This document shows positions 44,587 through 54,850 of a DNA stretch of 64,000 nt, piece after piece. Below the pieces are notes generated by a model. The model searched no databases and was not told where the DNA came from. It was given only the letters and a program-made list of their open reading frames with translations. Origin of the DNA: Heterohyrax brucei (lineage: Eukaryota; Chordata; Mammalia; Hyracoidea; Procaviidae); the NCBI GenBank assembly GCA_028571685.1, contig CM053142.1, forward strand, positions 132,238,796 through 132,302,795, given 5' to 3'. The stretch's first letter is position 1; the number at the start of each line of letters is the position of its first letter. A program made the position numbers and the translations under genes.

Positions 44587-44605
44587 AGTTTGGTTGGATA
44601 CCTGT

Positions 44606-45099
44606 TTAAAGTTTTCTTGTATTTATATTCCTCATACTTCTTGAAGCTTTATGATAGATGTTGTATTTCTTAGTCTCGTATCACTGCTTCAGTTTTCAAA
44701 CCAAATATGAGTTAAGGGTTATATCTTTAATGAAAGTGAAATGAAATTATATTTGACATACCTCTCACAATTTTATCAGCATGATCATTCAAACTAGTAG
44801 TTCTCAGTTCTGGGACTCCAAACCTGGTTTTAGTTATTGGGGGTGACTGTGTGTAGCTTAGTTGGGCACAGCTCAAAATGGGGATAATTTCAAAATGAAA
44901 GGGATAGCCGAGTCCATGATTGGATGCTTACTACCTGCCAGTCTGTGGCATACAGAAGTTGGCAGTGGTGTGGTGCAAAGACCAATCTTGAAAAACATGG
45001 GCATTTGTACTCAGATACTTAAAACTCTGGGTTAATTTCTGTGTCTGTATTTTGAGCTCCCTTGAGGGCAGTATGTATTCACGTGTTTTTTAATCTAAT
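44606..45099. other. FRS2-CCT2 intergenic, no recognised feature
   Basis: Nothing assigned. Confidence 0.5.
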
Positions 45100-45340
45100 G
45101 AATAAGCATGAACTAGGCCCTGTGATAGTAGTAAATACTGTAGTCCTTGTCTTTGAAAGAATGAATAATCTAGAGCAGCCATTCTCAAATGGGGCAAGCC
45201 CTTCCCTCTCCCTAGAGAATTAAGCCTTAAGGTATTCACTGTATATGATGAATTAACTTCCGTCTGATGTTTCTAGAATGATACTAACCTGTATACCTTA
45301 GAAGAATTAACAAAATAATTTCTCAAATTATTTTTTTTAA

Positions 45341-45489
45341 AAAAGCCATCAAGCCAGTTCCAACTCATAGTGACCCTATGGGACAGAGTGGAATTGCCCT
45401 GTAGGGTTTCCAAGGAGCATTTGGTGGATCTGAACTGCCAGACTTTTGGTTAGCAGCCAAACTCTTGAACTACTGTGCCACCCAAATCT
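45341..45489 (-). mobile_element. AfroSINE (first of a tandem pair)
   Basis: On + reads CCCTATGGGACAGAGTGGAA, TTGCCCTGTAGGGTTTCCAA and ends ACTGTGCCACCC. Confidence 0.9.
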
Positions 45490-45635
45490 CATAACCCATT
45501 GCCATCAGTTCTGACACAGGACAGAGTGGCGCTGCCCCAAGGGTTTCCAAGGAGCCCCTGGTGGATTTGAATTGCAGACCCTTTGGTTAGCAGCTGTAGC
45601 ACTTAGCCACTACACCACTGTGCCACCCGGGCTCC
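45490..45635 (-). mobile_element. AfroSINE (second of a tandem pair)
   Basis: Starts directly after the first: CATAACCCATTGCCATCAG, ends CACTGTGCCACCCGGGCTCC. Same orientation, head to tail. Confidence 0.9.
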
Positions 45636-46139
45636 CAGATTCTTAAGAGGCATGGTAAAGACACAAGCAAAGGAAGAGCATCTAACTTAGCCACGGAGTG
45701 AGACTCTTGAAGGAAAACTTGGAAGAAGTAATTGTAGAAGCATTTTGAAGAGAGCCTTCCTAGCTTAGAGGAGGGGAGAGAATGTCTTAACGGAGAACGA
45801 ATGGCCTTGCAAACAGCTTTAGAAAGGTCAGTGTTCAATAGAGGCAAGCAGTTTGGCATGACAGGCACCGGGTGCAAAAGCAGGATGGGCAAATGAGAAG
45901 AAAGGAGAAATGACAGGCACATCACATAAATCTAGACTGCAAATGAATATTGTAATCTAAAGGATGTACAGAACTTGAAGGTTTATAAACGAGAAATAGT
46001 TTTGAAAGGTTACTGTGATGTTAATGTAGAGAATCTGTTGGAGGTAATGGCATTTTAATAAAGCAAGGAGATTAGAATACTCGCTCAGAAACAGAGTGAG
46101 CCCAGATACGTGTCTATTCAAAGGGATTCTTAAAGGGAG

Positions 46140-46415
46140 CGTTTATATTATGTTTAATTGAGCAACAGATCACCCTACAATTTAGCAGCTTAAAACAACC
46201 GTTTTCTTATTTTTCATGTTGCTGTAGACAGAATTTGAGCAAGACACAGCAGAAATCGCTCATCTTGTGTGTGTACCACATGATCTGTCTATGGGATTAG
46301 AACATCACTCAGATGTTTCCTGCCTTAGTTTAGGAGAGTTCTAACAGCTGGGACGGGATGGAGCAGCTAAACTGGAGTCATTTCAGTGGGCTTTTGGTTT
46401 TCTGCCATGTAACTT
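46140..46415 (-). mobile_element. MaLR/MLT-like LTR fragment
   Basis: On + reads TTAGCAGCTTAAAACAACCG and a diverged LTR body. Assignment by general pattern only. Confidence 0.45.
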
Positions 46416-46419
46416 AAAA

Positions 46420-46650
46420 AATAATAGTAGTCTTTGGTGAAAGTGTACACAGCAAGTTAGATTCTCATTTGACCATTTCCACACAAAGTGTTAATTACCA
46501 CAGTGTGTCAACTTTATCTGTGCTTAGTTTGTTCCCTTTCTAGTAGTCCAGATTTCCTGCCTCCTTGTCTTCTCATCTTTGCTTTTGAGTAATTGTTGAC
46601 CGTTTGGTCTAATGCTGATGATTTTTAAGTATCATGCAGTCTTAGAGTCT
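46420..46650 (-). mobile_element. L1 3' UTR fragment
   Basis: On + reads TTTGGTGAAAGTGTACACAG and GCTTTTGAGTAATTGTTGAC, matching the start of the L1 3' UTR at 2965. Confidence 0.65.
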
Positions 46651-46727
46651 GTCTGTGTGGGCTTGCAACAACACAAAAGCAGAAGCTGCTAGGTTTTCTT
46701 GAAACCTAAGCCCAGAATGGGCACCCA

Positions 46728-46988
46728 GAGGGATTGGTTCCAGTACCCCTCATAATATCAAGAACCTTGGACGCTTGAATGATTGCATGTAACCTATGCA
46801 CATCATCCTTTATACTTTAAATCATCTGTCATTTACTTCTAATACCTCATACAATTGAAATGCAGTGTAAGCAGTTGTTATACCCTATTGTTTAGGGAAT
46901 AATGACAAGGAAGAATACTCTCCCAAATATTTTCAGTCCATGTTTGAATCCATGAATACGGAACCCAGGGATACTGAGGGCCAACTGG
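46728..46988. mobile_element. MER2/Tigger-like DNA transposon
   Basis: Shows the pattern AACCTATGCACATCATCCTT, ATACTTTAAATCATCTGTCA, TTTAGGGAATAATGACAAGG and the end GGATACTGAGGGCCAACTGG, typical of Tigger-related non-autonomous elements. Confidence 0.7.
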
Positions 46989-47039
46989 AATGTTAATTCT
47001 GCTGCTTTCTATTAAATTATGAACCCAGATTCTAGGTCA

Positions 47040-47330
47040 GGGTAGCAAACAAAGATGTGAACTTCAAAAGTTTATTTATGGCCATCAATGTGACAGAATG
47101 CCTCAGGAGAAGTCAACACCTCTAATGAGAGAAATAACAGGAACTAGTCAAGGATGACTCCTAGTTTTATAGCTTGAGTGATGGTGCCAGTTTACTGAAA
47201 TAAAATATTGGGGGGTGGATGTTGGTTTGGAGAGAAAGATACAAGCTCCACTGGGGACTTTGTTCATGGTCTGTGCACCATCCACATGGAGATGTCCAGT
47301 AGATGGTTGGATAGATGGCTGGTTTGTACC
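47040..47330. repeat. Continuation of ancient repeat
   Basis: See 45100-46130; resumes after LTR, L1 and Tigger insertions. Confidence 0.35.
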
Positions 47331-47334
47331 AGCA

Positions 47335-48125
47335 ACAATTTTTCCAGTAACAGATAGAAGCAATTTTTTAAAATACATTATAAAAGGCATCTCTACAGTA
47401 TACCCTATTGTATTACAGTATTTCCTACAACTGAGAAAAACTTGGTTCAAATTAGCCAGGGCCACAGATGCAAAAGGACAAATATTGTATGAGACCGTTA
47501 GTATAAGAACACAACAAAACATTGAAGTGCAGAAGAAATCAATCTGAGTTACAAGGGTGGGGAGGAAGGGAGGGAAAGAGATTTCTACAAATTAGATAGT
47601 GGCTAGGATTTGGGTTGGGTGTAGGGTGTGGCAGCACACACTAGAAAAGAGGTACCCACAACTGCATTAGATCACAGCAGCCCAACTATTTGGAAGGACA
47701 GAGTAACAGGGACCGGGGTCGGCTGAACCACACTTTCAGTGGACATTCAGACTAACTGGCACACCCAAGCTTTTTTCTTTTTCTCTAAAGAAAATGTTCT
47801 GCATTCCAGTTGGATAAGTGGCATCTGGGATCTTAAAAGCTAACAAGATGCCATCTAAGTGGCACCAATTGGTCCCAGTCCACCTGCATCAGAGGTAAAC
47901 GGAGAACATCAAGGATAGGAAAATATAAGCCCACCAGTTGAAAAGGGATATGAGCCAGCTTCAGCAAGGGACCACAAGAACTAGATGGTGTCTGGCCACT
48001 AACAATGACTGCCTGGATGGCTGCAGTTAGAGTACAGTAACAGTGAAAGTTAAGGGGGTGTTATTTGGCAAACTGATACAGGTTGTAAGCATGTACTTAA
48101 TTCACAATAAAATCCATTTAAAAAT
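47335..48125 (+). mobile_element. L1 3' end (ORF2 end plus 3' UTR)
   Basis: Contains CAAATATTGTATGAGACC at 47480 (end of ORF2), a CATCTGGGATCTTAAAAGCT block (3' UTR landmark in + orientation, about 47821) and ends CACAATAAAATCCATTTAAA. Confidence 0.8.
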
Positions 48126-48580
48126 TAGTATGAAGTCCCTGACACAGCGGGAGAAGGATTAGAGAGCAGAACTAGAACACTACCAAGTAACCACGGTTGA
48201 TGGTTCATCAGTCTGGAGGATCCCCTGGAAGCGTGGCCTCCGGACTGTAACTCCAGACCACATCCAGCACCAAAGCCATGTATCCAGATGAAGATTGAAC
48301 TGGACTGTACAAAACATGGAGGCAGGGGACGAACAAACTTTTTGAACTTAAATATGTACAGAGGGCTGTGAAGCTCATCACTGGAGGTGAGATGATAGGG
48401 TGAGGGGGGACAGATTTGGGTCAAAGGGACACAGGAAGTTCCTGATGAAAGGGAGGAGTTGGGGGTGTGTGGAGGAGGAAGAGCAGTTGAGTATAATAAT
48501 GGTGAAACTTCTGGGTGTTATATGGCAAATTGATACACATGGTAAACTTGTACTTAAATCACAATAAAATTCATTTAAAA
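48126..48580 (+). mobile_element. Second 3' end with polyadenylation signal
   Basis: Follows immediately; ends CACAATAAAATTCATTTAAA, almost identical to the tail of the preceding unit (GCAAATTGATACACATGGTA against GCAAACTGATACAGGTTGTA). It is either a second insertion or a duplicated tail. Confidence 0.6.
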
Positions 48581-48684
48581 AAATTAGCCAAGCCCAATTT
48601 ATAGAAAGGAAAAACTGCATTTCCACCTTGTCTCCATCTGTGTGACCACCCCCATCCTCCATACTGATTTACCCTTCCTGTGCA

Positions 48685-51600
48685 TGTTGCTAGGTGCTGT
48701 TGAGTTGGTTCTGACTCATAGCAACCCTATGTACAACACGATAAAATAGTTTCCAGTCCTGCACCATTGCAACAATCAGTTTATGCTTGAGCCCACTGTT
48801 GCAGACATGGTGTCAATACATCTCATTGAGGGTCTTCCTCTTTTTTGCAGACCTTCTACACTTTACCAAGTATATGATGTCCTTCCTTAGGGGCTGATGC
48901 TTCCTGATGAAATGTCCAAAGTATATAAGATGTAATCTTGCCATCCTTGCTTCTAAGGAGCACTCTGGTTGTACCTTCTAAGACAGATTTGTTCTTTCTT
49001 TTGGCACTCCATGGTATATTCAGCATTCTTCTCCAACATCACAATTCAAAGGCGTCTATTCTACTGTCTTCCGTATTCAGTGTCCAGCTTTTGCATGCAT
49101 CTAATGCAATCGAAAACACACCGTGGCTTGGGTCAGGCACACCTTAGTCTTCAAGGTGACATCTTTACTTTTCAACATTTTAAAGAGGTCTTTTACATCA
49201 CATATGCCAAATGCAATATGTCTTTTGATTTCTTGACCAATGCTTCCATGGGCATTGGTTGTGAAACCAAGTGAAATGAAATCCTAGACAACCTCAATCT
49301 TGTCTCTGTTTATCATGATATTGGTTTTTGGTCCAGTTGTGACAATTTTTGTTTTCTTGATGGTGAGATGTAATTCATACTAAAGGCTGTAGTCTTTTCA
49401 TCAGTAAGTACTTCAAATTCTCTTTACCTTCAGCAAGCACAGTTGTGTCATCTGCATATTGCAGGTTATTAATGAGAGTTCCTCCAATTGTGATGCCTGC
49501 CCTATTTTTCTTCACATAGTCCAGTTTCTCAGATTATAGCCCAGCGTACAGATTGAACAGGTATGGTGAAAGGATACACTGTTGATGCACACCTTTCCTG
49601 ACTTTAAACCATGCCGTGTCCCCTTGTTCTGTTTGAACAACTGCCTCTTGCTCCATGTACATGAGCACAATAAAGTGTTCTGGAATTCCCATTCTTCACA
49701 TTGTTATGTATAATTTGTTATGATCCACACATTGAAATGCCTTTGCATAGTCAACAAAACACAAGTGAAAAACTTTCTAGTATTTTCTGCTTTCAGCCAA
49801 GATCCATCTGACATCAGTACTGATATCCCTGGTTACATGTCCTCTTCTGAATCGGTCTTGAATTTCTTGCAGTTTGTCAATATACTCTTTCACCCTCTTT
49901 TGAATGATCTTCAGCAAAATTTTACTTGCCTGTGATAATACTGATACTGGTTGATAATTTCCACATTCAGTTGGATTACCTTTCTTGGAAATAGGCATAA
50001 ATATGGATCTCTTACTGTTAATTGGACAGGTAGCTGTCTTCCAAATTTCTTGCTTTAGATGAGTGAGCACTTCCAGTGTTACAACCGTTTGTAAAACATC
50101 TCAGTTGATAACTTCATCAAATCACAGAGCCTTGTTTTTCAGCAGTGCCTTCAGTGCAGCTTGGACTTCTTTCCTTCAGTACCTTTGGTTCCTGATCATA
50201 TGCTACCTTTTGAAATGGTTGATCATCAACTAATAGTTTTTGGTGTAATGATTGTGTATTCCTTCCCTCTTCTTTGGATACTTCCCGCATCATTTAATAT
50301 TTTTTTGATAGAATCCTTCACTATTGTAACTCAAGGCTTGAAATTTTTCTTGAATTCTTTCAACTTGAGAAATGCCAGCTGTGTTCTTCCCCTTTGATCA
50401 TCTATCTCCAACTCTGCACGTTGTCCTTATACTTTGCCTTCTCAAACCACCTTCTGAAATCTGTTCCCTTCTTTTGCTTTATTGTTTCTTCCTTTTTCTT
50501 TAGTTACTTGACATTCAATAGCAAGTTTCAGAGTCTCCTCACATCCAGTTTGGTCTTGTCTTTCTTCCCTGTCTTTTTAATGACGTATTGCCTTCTTCAT
50601 GTATGATGTCTTTGATGTCATTCCACAACCCGTCTACTCTTAGGTCAGTAGTGTTCAACACGTCAAATCTGTTCTTGAGATGGTCTCTAAACTCAGGTAG
50701 GATATACTCAAGGTCATACTTTGGCTCTTGTGGACTTGTTCTAATTTTCTTCAGTTTCAGTTTGAACTTGCATAGAAACAATTGATCTGTTTCATAGTCA
50801 GCCCCTGGCCTTGTTCTGACTGATGAAACTAAGCTTTTCCATTGTCTTTTTCCATGGAAGTAGCTGTTTCCAGTGTACTCCACTGAGGGCCATGTGTGTA
50901 GTTGCTGATTATATCGGTGAAAGAAGGTATTTACACTGAAGAAGTCATTGGTCTTGCAAAACTCTATCATGTGATCTCAAGCATTATTTCTATCACCACG
51001 GCCGTATTTTCCAACTTCTGATTCTTCTTCATTTGCAACTTTCTCATTCTAATCACCAGTAATTTTATCCTGACTGTATTTTCAATCAGTTTGAGATTGC
51101 AGAAGTTGGGAAAAAAAATCTTTCATCTTTTTTCATCTTTGGCCTTAGTTGTTGATTTGAAACGTGAGTAATAGTCATATGAATTAGTCTTCCTTGTAGG
51201 CATATTAATATAAGCTTTTCAGTGACAGGGCTGTGTATGTCAGGATAGATCTTAAAATGTTCTTTTTGACAATGAATGGAATAATTTTCCTTTTCAAATT
51301 CTCATTCCCGGCATAGTAGATCATATTGCCTGACTCAAAAAGGCCATTACTGGTCCATTTCATCTCATTAATGCCTAGGATATTGATGTTTATGCATTCC
51401 TTTTCATTTTTTTCTATTTCCAATTTTCCTAGATTCATAGCTTTTACATTCAAGGTTCTATTAGTGGATGTTTGCAGCTGTTTGTTTTCATTTTGAGTCC
51501 TGCCCATCAGCACACGAAGGTCCTGAAACTTGACTCCACCCATGAAATTAAGCTTAACTCCATCCTCATCTTCATTAAGGTTGACTCTACTTGGAAGAGG

Positions 51601-51771
51601 CAGCTTTTTTCCCGATCATCTTTAGAGTGCCTTTCAACGTGGGCATCTCATCTTCTAGCACTATCTTAGACAATGTTCAGTTGCTACTCATAAGGTTTTC
51701 ATTGGCTAATTATTTTCAGAAGTAGACTGCCAGGTCCTTCTTCCTGTGCACAGCCAATATAACGCTTACTA
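48685..51771 (-). mobile_element. RTE/BovB-type LINE, near full length (3.1 kb)
   Basis: Reads right to left: endonuclease N-terminal part at 51205-51543 (ININILGINEMKWT), endonuclease C-terminal part and linker at 50539-50970 (TRPGADYETDQLFLCKFKLK), reverse transcriptase at 49777-50070 (KKGNPTECGNYQPVSVLSQA, IQDRFRRGHVTRD), 3' tail at 48685-48780. The size matches a whole RTE element. Frameshifts and stops make it inactive. RTE/BovB elements are known in afrotherians. It is in the intergenic region, antisense to both genes. Confidence 0.88.
49777..50970 (-). pseudogene. RTE LINE ORF remnant
   Basis: Two open pieces of the same polyprotein, endonuclease-linker and reverse transcriptase fingers/palm, separated by broken sequence at 50070-50539. 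The catalytic YADD box is not in a surviving open stretch. Confidence 0.8.
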
Positions 51772-51908
51772 TAGAAACCATGGTGGCATAGCAGTTAAGA
51801 GCTAGAGCTGCTAACCAAAAAGTCAGCAGCTCAGATCTACCATATACTTCTTGGAGACTCTAGGGCAGTTCTACTTTATCGATTTGACAGCAGTGGGTTT
51901 GGTGTTTT
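51772..51908 (+). mobile_element. AfroSINE with short internal deletion
   Basis: Head TAGAAACCATGGTGGCATAG; tail shortened to ATCGATTTGACAGCAGTGGG, missing the CCTATAGGGTCGC block. Confidence 0.88.
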
Positions 51909-51914
51909 TGATGT

Positions 51915-52265
51915 TTCAGGTGCTGTTCACATATTAACTCTTTTTAATCTGAAGACAACCATAAAATTAAATAACTAAATATCGCTGCCATAGATTAGAT
52001 TCTAACTCATAACAACCCTACAAGATCGAGTAGAACTGCCTGTTGACTTTCCAGGAAGCACCTGGTGGATTCAAACTGCTGCCTTTTGCTTAGAAGCCAA
52101 AGCACTTAACCACTACACCACCAGGGTTTCCAAGGCAAACCTATAAGGTAGTTAATATTGTCAACTCCATTTTATAAAGAAATGAAACACAATGATTAAA
52201 GAATTTGCTCCGGATCCTACACTCATTAACCAGGATTCTGGACCTAGGCATTCTGGCTACAGTGC
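51915..52265 (-). repeat. MIR split by an AfroSINE
   Basis: Left part CACATATTAACTCTTTTTAA, right part AAGGTAGTTAATATTGTCAA and CTCCATTTTATAAAGAAATG are the reverse MIR pattern, separated by the SINE. Confidence 0.7.
51981..52132 (-). mobile_element. AfroSINE inside MIR
   Basis: On + ends TTAACCACTACACCACCAGG GTTTCC; begins ATCGCTGCCATAGATTAGAT. Confidence 0.92.
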
Positions 52266-52426
52266 TCATGTTCACAAAACACTGTTGTTTCTTTTCCTAC
52301 ATACCTCACTTAAATACTAAGTAGTCTTTGTCCACCTCTTGGACCTGTAACTTTGCTTCCCCTTTGGATATTATGCAGAACATAATTACTATTTTTATTC
52401 CCATCTTATTGTTAGAGAACTCCCTA

Positions 52427-52620
52427 GAGTCCCTGGGTGGTACAAGCAACTTGCAGCCTACTGCTAACCTAAAAGTTGGTGGTCTGAACCTATTCAGCAG
52501 TGCTGTAGAAGAAATGAGTAGTGATCTGCATCCATAAAGTTACAGTCAGGAAAACCTGACACAATGGAGTCTGTCACATAGGGTTGACATGAGTCAGAAT
52601 CGACTTGATAGCAACAGGCT
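52427..52620 (+). mobile_element. AfroSINE, long form
   Basis: Head GAGTCCCTGGGTGGTACAAG, tail GAGTCAGAATCGACTTGATA, with the long-form middle. Confidence 0.85.
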
Positions 52621-52705
52621 TCTGTTCTGTTCGAATTACAATCTTTGTTTCCATCTTCATTCCTGAGATAACTTCCCAGTCAATACCAAAAGTGGTTTTT
52701 ACCTA

Positions 52706-53240
52706 CGAGGACTCCCAGTTAAGTCTGTGGACTCATCCTAGAAAAAGTGCTACATACCTCATTGCTGAATGTCACTACAGTCACCTTTAAAGTACTACCC
52801 TGGAGAAGCTATGCATCAATGCCAGCAATTTTGGAACGTTTCTTCTGGAACGGCCATCAGAGCTGCCGTCGTATTACCCTTGATGTCCTGAATGTTTTCC
52901 TTTCAATGTTCTTTATCTTCAGGAAAAGAAAAAAGTTATCGAGGGCCAGATCACGTGAGTAGGGAGAGTGTCCCAATACAGTTAGGATTTGTTTATTGGC
53001 TAAAAACTCTCTCACAGACAACTAGACAATTAAGTTCGCAAACTTGCCGCCATGCCACTGTGTGCTATGGCCATTCCAGAAAGAATTCCAGAATGGCTCT
53101 GAAGAATGGACTACGTGCTGGTGTCAGTGCACAGCTTCCCAAGCAGAGTACTTCGAAGGTGACCTTAGTGATTTAATATTCAGCAATGAGGTATGTAGCA
53201 CTTAGAACAATATTTCGCAGACTTAATTGTCAGGCTCTGT
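52706..53240 (+). mobile_element. Mariner-like foldback element, copy 2
   Basis: Left end CGAGGACTCCCAGTTAAGTC after TA at 52704-52705; right end GCAGACTTAATTGTCAG near 53235. An internal TIR-like motif GACAATTAAGTTCGCAAACT lies at about 53025. Halves are mutually inverted, as in copy 1, whose order matches this one when reverse-complemented. Exact right boundary uncertain by a few bases. Confidence 0.7.
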
Positions 53241-54099
53241 GTGGCTAATCGCTATGAATTGTAAACTTTCACTTAAAACAATAAAATTTATTTTAAAAAA
53301 AAGGTAGAACAATTGAAAATATAATGTTAGGAATCGTAAAGAATATGAGAGCTTGTTATCCCTTAACCAAGGAAAGAAGAGTATCGGTGAACGAAAGAAA
53401 ACCTTTGGGCTTTTTTAATCCCAAAAAAAAAAAAAAAAAAAAAAGGCTTTAGATGTCCTGGGAAAGTGGAAAACTACTTTTTTAATATAGCGAAATATTC
53501 GGCACTGATCTTTATCTCTGCCAAGATGTTGTTTTTGTTGTTGCAGTGCCCTTCAGCTGATTTCCACTCCTAGACACCTTCTACAAGACATAGTTGAGTT
53601 TCTTAAGCTGTATATTCTAAAAGGCTAGACCTACCAGCGCCTCGGTCGGAGAAAGAGATAAAGACATTATGTATTAATACATCAATCATCTCCACTAGTG
53701 GGAGGAACAATAAGAGTAAAATGCAAGCCTACCGAAAATGAGCCAACAGGGCAAAGATAAATGTTCCAATTAGAGTTCACAAGACCTTGCCCAGCTGTGT
53801 GCCCTCAACGTACAATTAGAAAGTTTCAAAATTCAGTGAAAGGAAAGCTAGTCTTAACTCCTTTACATTCAATAAATAATGCTTGAAATTAAAAGAGCAG
53901 TAAAAAATATTTCAGAATATGATGGCAAACAACCAACCCCACTCCTCACACACAGGCTAAAAACAACGAAACTGGGGTTCCCTCTGGGGAGGAAGTGATG
54001 AGGAAAGGAAGTTATATTTTTATTATTCGACACTTCGAAACCGCGTATACATGTTATCTTAATGCAATATTTTAAAATTAGATTTAAGAAAGTAGAAAT
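53241..54099. other. Intergenic DNA upstream of CCT2
   Basis: A 22-base A run at 53423-53444 is notable. No gene, SINE or L1 recognised with confidence; a short relic at 53535-53590 may be an old SINE. Confidence 0.4.
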
Positions 54100-54850
54100 T
54101 TAAAACGTGAGCGAGAATTTCGTTGCTACGGCCACCCCACAGTGCAGACTCTTTGTTCCCTGTAGACTAGCTCTAACGCCGAGTCTCACACAAAATACCA
54201 GACTCCTCCCCTTCCTGCTCCCTCGAGGCTGCTCTCAAAAACCGTCGACCCCTCCCTTCTTCCGCCAGCTGCGGCGTCAGGCAGGATCAAGCGTAGGACA
54301 AGGCTCCACCCCCGCGCCAGAGCGTGTGGCGTCACTTCCGCCTCCCTCTTTCCTCTTGGTTACCGGTGTGGGCTGCGACGGATTAGCGTGTGCAGCAGAC
54401 TCCTTGGAATCATGGTGAGCCTGGTTCCCTCATCCCTGCTCTGCCGTGTGCTGTTGTGCGTTGCCGCCTCTCTGGCTGCATTATCCCCTTAAAGGCCGTG
54501 GGCTCCCTGCATTTGCCCCGAAACCGCCGCACATGGCGCCGGCCGCGCCGTGTGGCCTGTTGTGAGGCCTGCTGATGGGAGCCCTTGATGCTTGCCATGG
54601 CCTTATACCGGTGCGTCTCCTCCACTGTCGTAGGAGCCCGAAGCCTGGCTGTACCCCAACCGGTTAGAGGCAAAGAAGTTTCTAGTGCCCGGGTCGCGAG
54701 GCAACCCCGCCCGTCCTCGGGGCGGAGCCTGCAGCGGGCCGGGAAGGCACGCCCGAGGAACGAAAATGGAGGCTCCGCTTTTCCTTTCCTCCCTGGCCTT
54801 CGTCGCGATAGTGGCCTGCAGTCCCTGCCTTTGTCATTCGTAGTGTAAAA
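54100..54850 (+). promoter_or_regulatory. CCT2: CCT2 CpG-island promoter
   Basis: The only long stretch in the window with many CpGs, spanning CCT2 exon 1. Upstream of the start are a CRE half-site fused to an ETS-type site (GGCGTCACTTCCGCC, about 54328-54342), a second GGCGTCAGG at 54273 and a GCC-rich region. No TATA box is evident. The pyrimidine-rich CCTCTTTCCTCTTGG at 54344-54358 is a plausible initiation zone. Housekeeping-type promoter (inference). Confidence 0.85.
54350..54414 (+). CDS. CCT2: CCT2 exon 1 (5' UTR and initiator Met only)
   Basis: ATG 54412-54414 is immediately followed by the donor GTGAGC at 54415, so the first exon encodes only Met1. Joined to exon 2 it gives [10 protein letters not shown], the known start of human CCT2. 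The exon start is estimated from the initiator-like sequence. Confidence 0.88.

Larger units (their letters stand above)
1..44605 (+). other. FRS2: FRS2 gene (5' end outside window)
   Basis: Gene span, deduced by joining exons. Visible exons are 11407-11501 (5' UTR), 19190-19281, 35556-35742, 36669-36827, 37152-37315 and 38903 to about 44605. Every intron begins with GT and ends with AG. Coding parts sum to 66+187+159+164+948 = 1524 nt, 508 codons plus stop, the length of human FRS2. FRS2 is a lipid-anchored docking protein at the plasma membrane that binds FGF and neurotrophin receptors through its PTB domain and, once tyrosine-phosphorylated, recruits GRB2 and SHP2 to drive RAS-MAPK and PI3K signalling. 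The promoter and first exon(s) must lie left of the window. The next gene, CCT2, is on the same strand about 9.8 kb downstream, as in human. Confidence 0.96.
39854..44605 (+). other. FRS2: FRS2 3' UTR (about 4.75 kb)
   Basis: No splice signals and no repeats of the SINE/L1 type are visible in the whole stretch, unusual for this window and fitting a constrained 3' UTR. It is AT-rich with many ATTTA elements. A Pumilio-type site TGTATATA is at 40783-40790. A TG/TA microsatellite is at about 42980-43045. Ends at tandem polyadenylation signals. Confidence 0.8.
45100..46130. repeat. Ancient repeat, interrupted by two AfroSINEs
   Basis: Reads CTAGGCCCTGTGATAGTAGT at the left and GGCACCGGGTGCAAAAGCAG further right, the same ancient style as 17925-18430. 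The likely continuation is at 47040-47330 (ACTCCTAGTTTTATAGCTTG, GAGATGTCCAGTAGATGGTT). Family not named. Confidence 0.4.

Noticed and set aside
53535-53590. Short AfroSINE-like relic (GCCCTTCAGCTGATTTCCAC)
   Set aside because: Too short and diverged to support.
44606-54349. Homologue of a human microRNA hairpin (miR-3913 family) near the FRS2-CCT2 boundary
   Set aside because: I looked for the remembered stem sequence by eye and did not find it.
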